Shown in pieces: positions 11,281 to 21,998 of a stretch of 64,000 nt of DNA; position 1 is the first letter of the stretch, and each line of letters starts with the position of its first letter. The DNA is from Sipunculus nudus (taxonomy: Eukaryota; Annelida; Sipuncula; Golfingiida; Sipunculidae), in assembly GCA_026874595.1 (NCBI GenBank), contig CM049315.1, forward strand, positions 10,056,164 to 10,120,163, written 5' to 3'. The translations under genes and the position numbers were made by a program. Below the pieces are notes generated by a model that saw only the letters and a list, made by a program, of their open reading frames with translations, was not told where the DNA came from and did no database searches.

Positions 11281-11856
11281 CATGCCCCCCCCCCCCCCCC
11301 CCCCCCCCACTGTAAGCCTAGTAATATACGTATCAACCAGCTTTTACACTGAAATTCAACAAAAGGAAAATAAGTTGGAGAGATTGTAATCAGAAATGAT
11401 TGAGTATATAAGATTTACAATTTAAAGTATAAAAGTTGGTTCTTCTATTAAAACGTGGAGTTACAAATTTACAATAAATCAATCTAGTTAAACAGTTACT
11501 TTAAATGCTCTAATTTATTCAAAAGAAGGCCTGCCGCTTATAATTTTCACATACCTCTTATAAACATGCACCGGTCGCACACCGATTGTGGTGTTTTTTA
11601 TTTGGTTTTTTTTTTTTCTTTTCTTACTCTGCCTGCATGCGGCTGAAATAAATATACTGATCACAGTACAATGCCCTCTTGGGGTATTATATGTGTTGAG
11701 ATATAATATGTGTCAAATGTGTATGTCATTTGAAGAATTATCTGTTCAGTTTACTGAAAGGAATCATTTTATTCTTTACAGTGCTTCTTTTATACAATTT
11801 TGTATCACTAATCTCTTGATCTCTCTACAAAATTGTTCACTGGGTTTCACAAGGGC

Positions 11857-11871
11857 AACGCCCTCTGGTGA
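11857..11871 (-). promoter_or_regulatory. CTCF-like motif, reverse
   Basis: AACGCCCTCTGGTGA matches the reverse-complement CTCF core (GCGCCCCCTGGTGG) at most positions. With the forward motif at 11266 it forms a convergent pair about 590 bp apart, in the gene-free DNA between URAD and Cdx. Confidence 0.4.
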
Positions 11872-11918
11872 CGTTAATGTAAACACGATCACGGGTCAAA
11901 GCCAACAGACGGTATAAC

Positions 11919-12314
11919 AGGCTAGATTATACCCATGCCCAATGTGTTCCTGGGTATAATTCATAACCTTTACAAAGTAAACCATTATTATGTTAATTAT
12001 ATCTAGTCCATTCACGCTAACTTGGCACGTCGATTTGATTTCACCAATCAATGTGATGGGGTCTTGGTATCAGATCTGTTAACCCCATGCAGGGGGGAAC
12101 CTAATAATCTCTTCAGGCCGACACGCATCACCACTGGTCAAATGTATCCACTTAAGGCCAAAATGTCTCTCTCCAAATATATCTGATTCATATCTTACAT
12201 ACGTTTCAAGCAGAACAAAATCTAAGGTTTTTAGCTGGGAAAATTCCATTTGTTATTTATATATTTCTGATGAATGATCCTGTCACTGGGGTGGACCAGG
12301 GTATAATCCAGCCT
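11919..12314. mobile_element. TIR element A (about 396 bp)
   Basis: The left end 'aggctagattataccc' (11919-11934) is matched inverted by 'gggtataatccagcct' (12299-12314), 15 of 16 bases. No coding sequence lies inside, so it resembles a non-autonomous TIR element. The ends resemble those of element B at 13274-13889 (CTAGAATATACCCC type), suggesting one family. Confidence 0.6.
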
Positions 12315-13262
12315 CTACCCCCAGTAACTGCTGTCCACTCCAGGAATGGGGACCATCTCATACTTAGTTCACTTGAAAGTATGGAAACTTCACATAACAT
12401 GGCTAACCAAGTGAAAAACATAGTAACATACAGTTATAAAATAAATTCTTTAAATGGTCCCCAAATAAAGTAGACGTTCCAGGTCTGCAGGCACACAGGT
12501 CTGTTCAGCAGATCATGAAATATCAAGTTACATCCAAGTGGGGTCAATCCTGAAATGACTTGGCATGATAGCTCTGTACTGATAAATATACAGATGTGTA
12601 TTTTCCTATACGTTTCCTTGTAAAATATCAGGGACAACCAGGACAAGTGAAGCTTCATCCCTTAACTCCAGAAGAAAATAAAATCAAAGAGTTAAATAGG
12701 AAAATTTTCAAGTGAAGATTATAGCAAGTCACACACGAGGAACTTTGCTGGATGTATATATGAATGTTAGTAGTTTGAGTCAGCTTGGTCACCTTGCAGT
12801 CTATGTAAATAAAGAGAGTGAAAATTTGCAGGGACAACATATATAATATGGAATGAAAAAGTATGCATCTCTCCATTACACTCATATGTGAACATATAAA
12901 TATTTCTTAGATATTTTTTTTCAGATTGGACATAGTAATTTTTGTTACATCACAGTATAGAGACGGTCCCTAAGGTACAAACTGCATCTTTTGATAGTAA
13001 AGTATATATTCCATACAGAACAAATTGATTACAATTAATCATTCATCTTAAAGACCAAAAATACTTTTCTTTTTCAGGCTGGTATATAAATAGAAATACT
13101 AATGGAATGAAACAAATTTTCTAAGAACTATGTTTTGTGCACCCATAAAAAGTGCTGTGTGACCTGTCACAGCCAGGATAACTACTTTCAGCCTTATAAC
13201 AGCACATATAGGGACTATACTTGCTCTTCGTCCACGTGCCAAGTTATAGGTGAATGGACTAG
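12003..13262. repeat. Long-range inverted repeat pair (about 29-bp arms)
   Basis: The arm at 12003-12030 (ctagtccattcacg, then ctaacttggcacgt) is matched inverted at 13234-13262 (acgtgccaagttat, then aggtgaatggactag) with only a two- or three-base central difference. The arms are 1.2 kb apart. The right one ends about 11 bp before TIR element B, while the left one is inside element A. Confidence 0.7.
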
Positions 13263-13273
13263 TCTATATATAT

Positions 13274-13889
13274 GCTAGAATATACCCCGGGGTATTTTTT
13301 GACCTGGTGTTTTTATACCCCCTCGATTATTAATTATTTAGAATTAATTTCTTCTTCTCCCTTTTGTAAAATGTTAATACCCGATACCGCCATAAGAAAA
13401 ACCTAATTTTAATACAATTTTAATATTTAATAAAAAACAACTAGAAATAACGATTATAGTAATTCCTTAAACTCTATAAATCGTGTCACCATGCATTGAG
13501 TCTTGGTGCTATTTAGCGTTCTTTTTATATATGGATATTTTGTAGGCCTGAATTAATTAGGAGTCTCGAATCAGTTTTATAATATAATTATTAATATCAT
13601 AGACATTATTGTGAAATGTACATTAACGTGACACCTACATACCTATCGCCATTAAATCGTCAACATAACAGTTATTAATTTAATTAAACAACTAAAAATA
13701 TGCATGGCAGAAGATGAGCTGTTAAGTTTAACAATTTTTATTGAATTCTAATGTATACTTATCAAAAGCAAAAATGGGGTATATATAACCTTAATATATA
13801 TGGGGAAATAAAATAAACTAGAACAAATTACACCCCGAGGTGTATTCTGGGCTTGCCAATTTTATAATCCGGGTATATTTTGGGCTAGG
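13274..13889. mobile_element. TIR element B (about 616 bp), same family as element A
   Basis: The left end 'gctagaatataccccgg' is matched inverted by 'ccgggtatattttgggctagg' at the right end. The left end carries the palindrome ATACCCCGGGGTAT. The interior is AT-rich and has no reading frame of note. Another 'ataaccgggtatata' block just outside (about 13897) suggests a further partial copy. Confidence 0.5.
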
Positions 13890-15619
13890 TCAGAATATAA
13901 CCGGGTATATAGAATCAAGGGGAGGGGGCTATCCTGGCCTGCTACTTCTATACTTCGTCTGCTTTCGATTGTGGATTTAGAAAAAATAAATAAGTAACAG
14001 AAAGGCCCTGGTACTCAAATGTCAAAAGTATCGTATGTAGGCATGTACCAATTAAGTATTTACTTACTCTCACGGTTCTTCCCTGAAGCTTCAGAGTTGG
14101 GCGGGGACTGTATCTTATTTATACTCTGGGGACCACGCAGTAAATTAAATTAAGGTGTTCTCATTGGGATCATGTCCTGGTATATAGGGGAAAGGGCCGT
14201 GCTCAGGAAATGGTCTTAGGGTATAAACTCATTACTTTGAATAATCCCTGTACATATAACACGAAGTGTAATTCAAACAAGATAGTTTGTACATTTTTTT
14301 GTAGAAACTTTGAGAAAAATCTGTGTTTTAAATTCATTCGTTCGGGAAAGCTCGTCAAACAAAAATAAAATATTGTTCATGATTCAGACTTCATCATACA
14401 TGGATATGCAGACACACAAATGAGATTTTCATAAATACTTTATTTTCTAAAATATATATGATCTTGATTGTTGGCGACTTTTATTCTATATACTTTATTT
14501 TATTATGTTATTTTGTGTTTGTAATGGAAGACAATTTTCTAATTTAATTTCTAAATTAATTTATAGGATAAACTTATCCGATAAATATAAATAGGATATT
14601 TCACAATATAAGAACTTATTCGACTACCTCGAATTACTAATAGACTCTAAATGTATAGCATTCGAATAAAAAACACCGCAGGCTTTTTTTAAGTAAACGT
14701 CATGATTGATGTGCGTTCGTCAATGGAAAAACAGTAGATCTTGAATTGTAAATCATGGGACAAATGTATGACCTTATAGGTTCGTCTCGAAATTTATATG
14801 GTATCGATCAATTAAATTAATGATATCCAAATTACTTACACTTTATGGTTCAGTTTATATCTTTTCATATTTTTTTAAATATTTCCGGCTTTGCATGTTT
14901 TGTTCTAAAATTGACATTCGTTAATTTGTGAACATGTCATCAAATAATGTTTTGTTTTGTGAGCCTATATAGAATTTCCCGGTAAAACGATTGCAGATTA
15001 CCTCCTCAAAACGTTTGTATATATATTTATGTTAATTCAGATATGTATACATAAACAAAACAAAACTGACAACAAAAACAACAACAAATATGCTACAGTA
15101 TAAACTACATACAACAAATATATAACTATACTACAACTTAAAATAATAAGAACAAACTGATAATAAATTATAATTATAACTAACAAATGATAATATATTA
15201 TTACACTGATGAGATTTTGTTATACTGTCACCTTTTTTACTTGAATTATAAACTGCATTTTAAATATTGTATCTGTTGAATTCTTTATATTCTTAATGAG
15301 TGTATAATTATATATTTAATATATTTCTTTTATAGACTTCAAATTTAATTAATCCCTCATGAAATATGGTCCGAGGCGGAGTGGGGGGGGGGGGGTATTA
15401 TCAGAGATAGGGGTAGCTTGACGTTTTACATTAAACACCATGTATCCCCGTATACTTTACCAAAGGCAACCCAGTCCGTTTATATTCAAATTCTATATTC
15501 CGGTAACGCTTTAGATTCATAAATTTTTGTCTGTTTTGAATTCAAGTAATATAATTCAAAAGAATCTGTGTAATTTTTTTTTTTTTTTCATTTTTTCTTT
15601 TGCATATTGATTAACACGC

Positions 15620-15661
<42 letters not shown>

Positions 15662-15784
15662 ATAACATACGTTAGAGATACACGTTCAAGTCACACCAAA
15701 ATACACATGCATGTAATCAAATTAGTTAATATTTAGTAACATGCACTCACTATATTTAAACAAATTTAAAAATCACCGGTTTAT
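13890..15784. other. AT-rich intergenic DNA, nothing recognised
   Basis: No gene-like frame. It holds homopolymer and simple AT-rich sequence, an 11-base poly-G run near 15385 and a (GA)n microsatellite at 15624-15657. Confidence 0.5.
15624..15657. repeat. (GA)n microsatellite
   Basis: About 17 uninterrupted GA units. Confidence 0.95.
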
Positions 15785-16085
15785 AAAAGAACAGAGGAAG
15801 CGTCACGGCCTCGGCATACCCGCGTCCACACAAGTGTCAGCCAGCCGTCAGCCTTGATGTTTGATATGGATGAACGCGGGGTGCTCCCCTGATACCGGGA
15901 GCCATAAATCGTGAGGACTGACTCGTAAATCGGCCTGTGTAATCAGAAATCGACGCGGACCCGGCGTCGAGTGGCTTTTCTGGGAGTTTATGTTCTTTGC
16001 TTTGTCGTTCTTCTATCAAATGCTAACTGATGACCCCCCTTGTTTCTCACATTCCACTGTGAAGGCTTACCATTCGGGCTGGATG
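15785..16085. other. GC-richer island, candidate regulatory element
   Basis: This 300-bp block is clearly richer in G+C and CpG than the AT-rich DNA on both sides. It contains GCCATAAA (15901-15908), a match to caudal/posterior-Hox type sites (TTTATGGC on the other strand), and CpG-rich words such as 'gacgcggacccggcgtcgag'. A minus-strand 60-codon open frame (15837-16019) has no recognisable similarity. It could be a conserved non-coding element or an unrecognised exon; I cannot choose without a comparison. Confidence 0.35.
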
Positions 16086-16534
16086 GCTGCAAGAATGATC
16101 GAGTTCAGACTGAAAACTTCAAACTCTATTTACTTTCATTTAATTAAAAAAAATAATAATAAGAATGCTATAAGAATACAGTAATAGCGAAAGATACAAT
16201 GACGATCAAAATAAACGATAAAACTAATAATGATCATAGTAATTACAAGAACAATCACAATAACAATGTAACGAAACAAAGAAACATATTGATTAATGTG
16301 TTACATTAATCGATACAGTGACGAGAGAATAACAAGTAGTAATGAAAAAATTTTGTTGATGAGTATTAAAATAATAGTAAAGAGAATATATGTTGATATT
16401 AATATTAGCTATTACATTGGCAATGACAAGAATTGTAAATGCAAAATCTTCTGGGTAATGATATGTGTAATAGTTATAATAATTATAATGATAATAATAA
16501 TATTAATGACAATGGATTTCATGCAGTTGCTTAA

Positions 16535-16535
<1 letters not shown>

Positions 16536-16602
<67 letters not shown>
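16536..16602. repeat. (ATT)n microsatellite
   Basis: About 22 units of a TTA/ATT triplet, giving poly-Ile open frames on both strands that are not genes. Confidence 0.95.
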
Positions 16603-16604
<2 letters not shown>

Positions 16605-16845
16605 AATAATGTTATTAAACGTTCATGAACAATTATCACTTAGCTGGTATTGTAAATTGAATGTATATTGGCCAATAATATATCATGGGAAACGGTCATT
16701 AAATTTTCAGTGACGAACTTTTGTGAAATTAAAATTGATCCCAATTAAACGATAACACAGAGATGATAACGAAAACCTATTCTATAACATTGCAATTAAA
16801 GTCGCAGCTAATTGATGTTATTATGTATCTTAATGGTGAGATCCA

Positions 16846-16900
16846 ACTGGGTATGTTAGCGTGCATGGGTTCGGATCCCATCCTCGCCGCCATGCAGTTT
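16846..16900 (+). mobile_element. tRNA-derived SINE fragment
   Basis: GGTTCGGATCCC near 16869 is a good pol III B box, preceded by 'aactgggtatgttagcgtgc', which could be the middle of a tRNA-like head, and followed by 'atcctcgccgcc'. No clear A box or tail was found, so only a fragment is claimed. Confidence 0.35.
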
Positions 16901-17059
16901 TTTTGCGTCTTGATGGAGAGCGTCACGTATAACACAAGGCACTTAATGTTCCAGGACGGAACTAATATTAATTTATTCAGTAGCAATCTGCTGTGTTTTC
17001 AGGCCCATTGGTTATCAGATGTATTTATACGGTTCATCACAGATGCATGATTCATTTTT

Positions 17060-19030
17060 TTTACGAGAACGATGGAAACAGCAGCATAAGACTATACTTA
17101 TAAAAGTTTCTTTTTTTATTCAGAAGGGCTTTAGATTATCGTGTATTTAAGTTCATGAGACGTGTACATTATTTCAGATTCAGCAAGATTTCAAGTTGTT
17201 ATATCCTGAACAAGAGGAGCCTGACAAGGCATGCAGCAGTCTGGATCAAAGTTGTGTTGGTCTGAAAGTTTAAAAAATACTGCCAAAGAAAGCCTAAATG
17301 GCTGGACATTGTTGCTGGTTACAGTTCGGATGGTGCACATGATATATGCATGGGTTCAGACAAGTTTCTCTTTTTCCTTGACTCCAACTCTATCTGTAGC
17401 ATTTGTGCATTTGATCACACAAGTAGATAACCACTATAGTGAGATGCTGTATATATTGCTATATAAATGATATATACTTGGGGAATAGAAGGAATGTTCC
17501 TTTAAGTGGTGATGTTGCCACAGTTACTTAAACATCAGGGAGTAATAATTTAACTTGATATATATTGTAACATTGTACAGTATATATTGGATTTACCATT
17601 AACTGCATGATTTTCTGTCTTGACCAATTCTATGCAGCTTCTTTGTAAAAGGTATACTTGCATGTCAGACATGCTGTATTTTTACATATGTATAGCTTGT
17701 TCAGTAAACCATATATAGGTAAACATATTTTTAACAGTTTGATAAAAACTTTTTTAAAAGGAGAATATTTAATGCTCTTTAAGTTCCCTAATTGTATTTA
17801 TTACTTATTGCAGACCGATGTATACATCCTTGAAACTGGATATAGAGGATCTGGCAACAGAACACATCAAGAACAAGAGAACGCAGCCATTAATTTTCTG
17901 GATAAAGCCTCTACCCTATTTCATTATTAGATAAGGCCATTGCGTCACAGAAATATTCTGTGGCTATATAGATACAGTAATGAAGACGTTTTCGTTAAGA
18001 TACTGACTACGCTAAGGAAATCAGCACATTCCTCACCTCCATTAAGCATTATATGCATATAAAATTGATGACCAAAATCCAATTCCCTGGGAGCAGAAAC
18101 TATATATGGAAAGAATAGAACTCCGTAAGATTTGATTAACTATCGAAACTACCATTAATGTTTATCCTGCTTAACAGATATTATAGTATTCCTGACCGTC
18201 CTTTTAGCGACCTTCTTAAATCAGCTTGATGACACTGAGAGTATAGCTCTTTAGTCATCTATTTGGATTAGAATTATGAGTACTAAGTCAATAGAAAAAA
18301 TGTCAAATTATACAAAGTTTGAACTGTAAACGTAAATGACATTGTGAAATTTCACTTAGATCCATTCTGGATAAAAATTCATACCTATATTCCTTGGTGA
18401 TTAATATATGCATGGTTTCCGTTGAAAAACATGTATTTATCCCTTTTATGAGATAGGTGGCGTTACATAATTCTTTTATTTGTCTTTGTATTGCAGGATT
18501 AATGGTTACTTCGAGACTGATAAATAGCTGCGTATAATTAAATTATTTGCATTAGACTAACAAGTACTTCCACCTATAATACATGTATAAACATTTCATT
18601 TGCTAAACAAACAAAAAATACTAAAATATCTTACTGTACCGACTTTCCTCTAAGCTATAAATCTAAAAAGTAACCCTTCAGCCATTGATGTTTGGTTTAC
18701 ATAACATATATCAGCAACTGAACATATTGGCACGTGCACCTATAAATACTTATACATGCAACACAATGTGACATATATACACTGAATTACTCAGAAAAAC
18801 TCAGATTATTAATTCGTATAATGTGTTCAATGTCTTACTATAGATTTCATAAATAGTAATCCAAAATTCCAAAATATTTCTATTGATATTTATTTCAGGA
18901 AATAAAGGCCTGTAACGTTTTTGTTTTCCTTCTAAAATACAATAAAATCATTATTTTGTTTTGTGTGATGCTGATGCATATGGTGCTAATGGTATAGATA
19001 CCAAATGTGTCCTTTATTAAATTAAATCTC
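17060..19030. other. Intergenic DNA, no gene recognised
   Basis: Moderately AT-rich sequence without a recognisable protein. Open frames at 17231-17470 and 17658-17930 show no family motif and no convincing splice context. Confidence 0.45.
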
Positions 19031-19039
19031 TTGTCAAAC

Positions 19040-19762
19040 AAACACAAGTAATTTATGTTAAATATAACACAAGAATGTGTTACCTTTAACACAAGTAATT
19101 GTGTTAACTTAACACAATAATTTGTTACATCTATAACACCAATTTGTGTGACTGAAGATGTTTTAGCTTTATCGAGCAGTTACTGGTTGCTGTTGTCAAT
19201 TTAGACTCCAGCTCTGCGCGCTTCTTAAGTGTAATTTTGATAGAGCCGATAGACGTGGTGCCACATAAGCCAAATAAGAAGCCGCGAGAGACCGCTACCG
19301 TTTTACCCATATACAGGTGACCGGAGAAAGCTATACCGCATCCACAGCCCCATGTCAATCTAGGTTTGCTCTCTGGATTGGCTGGGTACTTGTCGCTGAG
19401 ATTGTGTTAAAACAACACAAGAATTTGTGTCAAACCTAGATTGACACAAGATTGGGTTAAACATAACACAAGTCTCTTGTGTTAAATGTAACACAATTTT
19501 TTTGTTAAATTAACACAGGATACTTGTGTTAAGGATGACACAATCTTGTGTTAATATTACACAATCCATAGTTGTGTTTAAGGTAAAACAATCTACACAA
19601 TTTAATTTACACAATATCATTGTGTTAGAGGTAACACAAATTGGTTTTGCTGACAAAGAAAACTAAGATCGCTCATTTTAACGTTCGCACGTTAATTTTA
19701 AAATTCTAACACAAATAAATTTATTGACGTTATTTAAGTTTGTGTTATTTTTAACACAAGGG
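19040..19762. repeat. Array of TTGTGTTAA / TTAACACAA words around a GC-richer core
   Basis: More than fifteen copies of 'aacacaa' or its complement 'ttgtgtt', often as palindromic pairs such as 'cttgtgttaaatgtaacaca', fill both 19040-19145 and 19405-19762. Between them lies a GC-richer core (about 19150-19400) without these words. A perfect 15-base inverted repeat, 'gtcaatctaggtttg' (about 19353-19367) and 'caaacctagattgac' (about 19430-19444), spans the core's right boundary. The arrangement suggests a mobile element whose subterminal regions carry a repeated, possibly transposase- or nuclear-receptor-binding, word. No coding sequence seen. Confidence 0.7.
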
Positions 19763-20124
19763 AATTAAGAGTGAAACGACCATGCAAAGGTCATACACTG
19801 TTATTATATTAACGGACGTATTATGAAACAGTCAAAAAATATATTAATGATATCATTTTTTGCTTTAGGTACCTTAATGAATATAATTATTTCCAGTGAT
19901 GCACATACTTTGTGAACAAATTATATAAGGGTATACGTCTGTTGTGATTGCTAAAAATACAGCTCCCTGAATCTTATCTATATATTCAACGGCAAAATAA
20001 CAGCTTAGCGGACAAGCGTTCATGCATGCAGGCACAAAACGTGCATGCAGTTTGCGTACATACCTTTATGAAAAGTAATACGGTTGTCTACAATTTGCAA
20101 TTACTCTTGAAGAAACTTTATGAA

Positions 20125-20537
20125 GAACCGGCTTCTGTGGCTCAGGGGTATATAGCGCAGGACTCAAAGCCCATGAGATCGTGGGTTCGAATCTCAGCCG
20201 AGGCGGTGAGGTTTTTCATGGTCGGCCCCCACGCAGGGTGAGCGCTCTGCAGGCTTAATGGGAACTCAGATACGAGTGCGTCTTTGGGGGTCCCTAGGTG
20301 TTATGACTCAGCGATGGGGATGATTACACACCCAGGACCCGCAGGTGCGGCAGACACTGGGCCTGGGTGACACCAGGATACAAAATAAAAATGATAGGGA
20401 GCGAGTGCTACCGCCCTGTCAAGTAGTCCCAAACCGAAATGGAACCTGCAGATGTACGTACTTATAGGTTAAGAATTAGATAAGTCAGCATTAAAAAATG
20501 GAGGCGGTTACCTTCACCAAAAAAAATTAAAAAAAAA
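20125..20537 (+). mobile_element. Full-length tRNA-derived SINE with target-site duplication
   Basis: The tRNA-like head starts near 20130 and holds an A box (TGGCTCAGGGGT, 20138-20149) and a perfect-type B box (GGTTCGAATCTC, 20184-20195). A 300-base tRNA-unrelated body follows, ending in an A-rich tail at 20517-20540. The 12-base word AAACTTTATGAA occurs immediately before the element (20113-20124) and again after the tail (20538-20549), the signature of LINE-mediated insertion. The head is followed by 'cagccgaggcgg'. The open frame running across the head (19948-20241) is not a gene. Confidence 0.88.
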
Positions 20538-20591
20538 AAACTTTATGAAATGTGAATTAAGGAATGAACTATATATAGTACAATTTAACTG

Positions 20592-21346
20592 TATATATGT
20601 TGCGCGCCATCTTCTGGTCTGGTCCATATATTTAGACGGGTCTGACCCAATAATCGATGTCGGGCCGGGTCCATTTACCGATCAACAATGTCAACCTGGA
20701 ACAAGCCCATTTCCCGATGTTATTTTAATATTGTATATGTCGGTTATTGGTTCAGACTCATCTTGAGATTTGTCAAGCCCATGAAATAACCGGTCAACAA
20801 TGTCTAGGAATCAGATTTGGGAATGCCGAGATGGCTTAAACTCAGTAAACGATATCGGTTATTTGTTCAGACCCTTCTTGATCCTATATAACCGATCAAC
20901 AATGTCAATTAGGCACAGGCCCATCTCCTTTTGTTCATTTACTGATATTGATAATATTTCAAATACATTTGTTATATAAAAAACTAAAAAGAGACATAAA
21001 TTTAAATTGATTTAAATTTATTAAAAAAATAGAATAATGTACAAGATACAGAACCATCGCAAGTTTTTAACTGTCCATTCATAAGCTACTTTCTACATAT
21101 AATACAGTAAATATATACACGTTATAGAACTCAGGGATCGGAAATGAACATTTATTTCATCTTATTACTTTTTTTTAATTGAAAGCTGTAAGCACGCATC
21201 GGTGGATCATTATCGGATATTGGATCTGACCCATCCTAAGATGGGTTGCCCATCTTAAAATGGGCTACATAATATCCGATCAGTTATTGGGTGAGACCAA
21301 TCTTAAGATGGGTCAGATCGGAAGATGGCGCGTAACATATATGTAT
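20592..21346. mobile_element. TIR element C (about 750 bp) with GCGCGCC ends
   Basis: The left end 'atatgttgcgcgccatctt' is matched inverted by 'aagatggcgcgtaacatat' at the right end, and the match continues inward ('ctggtctggtcc' against 'ggtcagatcgg'). Inside are repeated words, 'gatcaacaatgtca' three times (about 20677, 20790 and 20893) and 'aagatgggt' several times, in both orientations near the right end. No reading frame of note, so it is non-autonomous. A partial relative occurs at 37016-37160. Confidence 0.75.
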
Positions 21347-21774
21347 ACACCATATCTTAAATACCCTTATTCTAAGAAGTGGTGACCTTATATTATTCCG
21401 TTCACAAGATAAAAACATCATAATATAACGGTTTACAACACCTTTCCAGAATATATATTTTTTAAAGATATATACCTCCACAAATATTTTACCTGTCATA
21501 ATTTATCCCTTTATGATTGAATCATGCATTTAAATTACTGATATACAAGAGCTGCATGGGAGCCATTATTAATCTATAATTCCTTTTGCGACATATATCT
21601 TTTGTGTGTAATAAAATTCTGAAAATCTCACGAGGCTATACATCTATATATTTATATGCAATTTTAATTAACATTTATCCCGTTTTTGATCATTCACTTT
21701 TATATATGGACTTCGTATAGGGTGTTTTTGCATATTCATTTTAATTTTAGCATGCACTCATATATCCTTTGCTG

Positions 21775-21775
<1 letters not shown>

Positions 21776-21858
<83 letters not shown>
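21776..21858. repeat. (AT)n microsatellite
   Basis: About 41 uninterrupted AT units. Confidence 0.97.
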
Positions 21859-21860
<2 letters not shown>

Positions 21861-21965
21861 AAACCAGCCATTTTGTATATATATATAGGCTGCGGGCAAA
21901 TGTTTATTTTCCCAGTAAGGATTAATGCAAGTACATGAGCAATTCCCTCAATTGATGATAATTTT

Positions 21966-21998
21966 CAGCTCATTTATTTGTAACCAATAAATGAGCTG
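21966..21998. repeat. Perfect 13-bp stem hairpin, 7-base loop
   Basis: CAGCTCATTTATT and AATAAATGAGCTG are exact inverted copies separated by TGTAACC. There is no T-run or RNA-gene context, so a transcribed role is not claimed. Confidence 0.7.

Larger units (their letters stand above)
10400..11918. other. Intergenic DNA, no gene recognised
   Basis: AT-rich sequence with a 24-base poly-C run (11285-11308), poly-T tracts near 11600, and two CTCF-like motifs described separately. The open frames here run through homopolymers (poly-Pro, Phe-rich) and look spurious. Confidence 0.5.

Noticed and set aside
12262-12345. Possible hammerhead ribozyme (CTGATGA at about 12267)
   Set aside because: No GAAA partner or closing stems in the right place; the other CTGATGA words (15.2, 16.0 and 22.9 kb) also fail.
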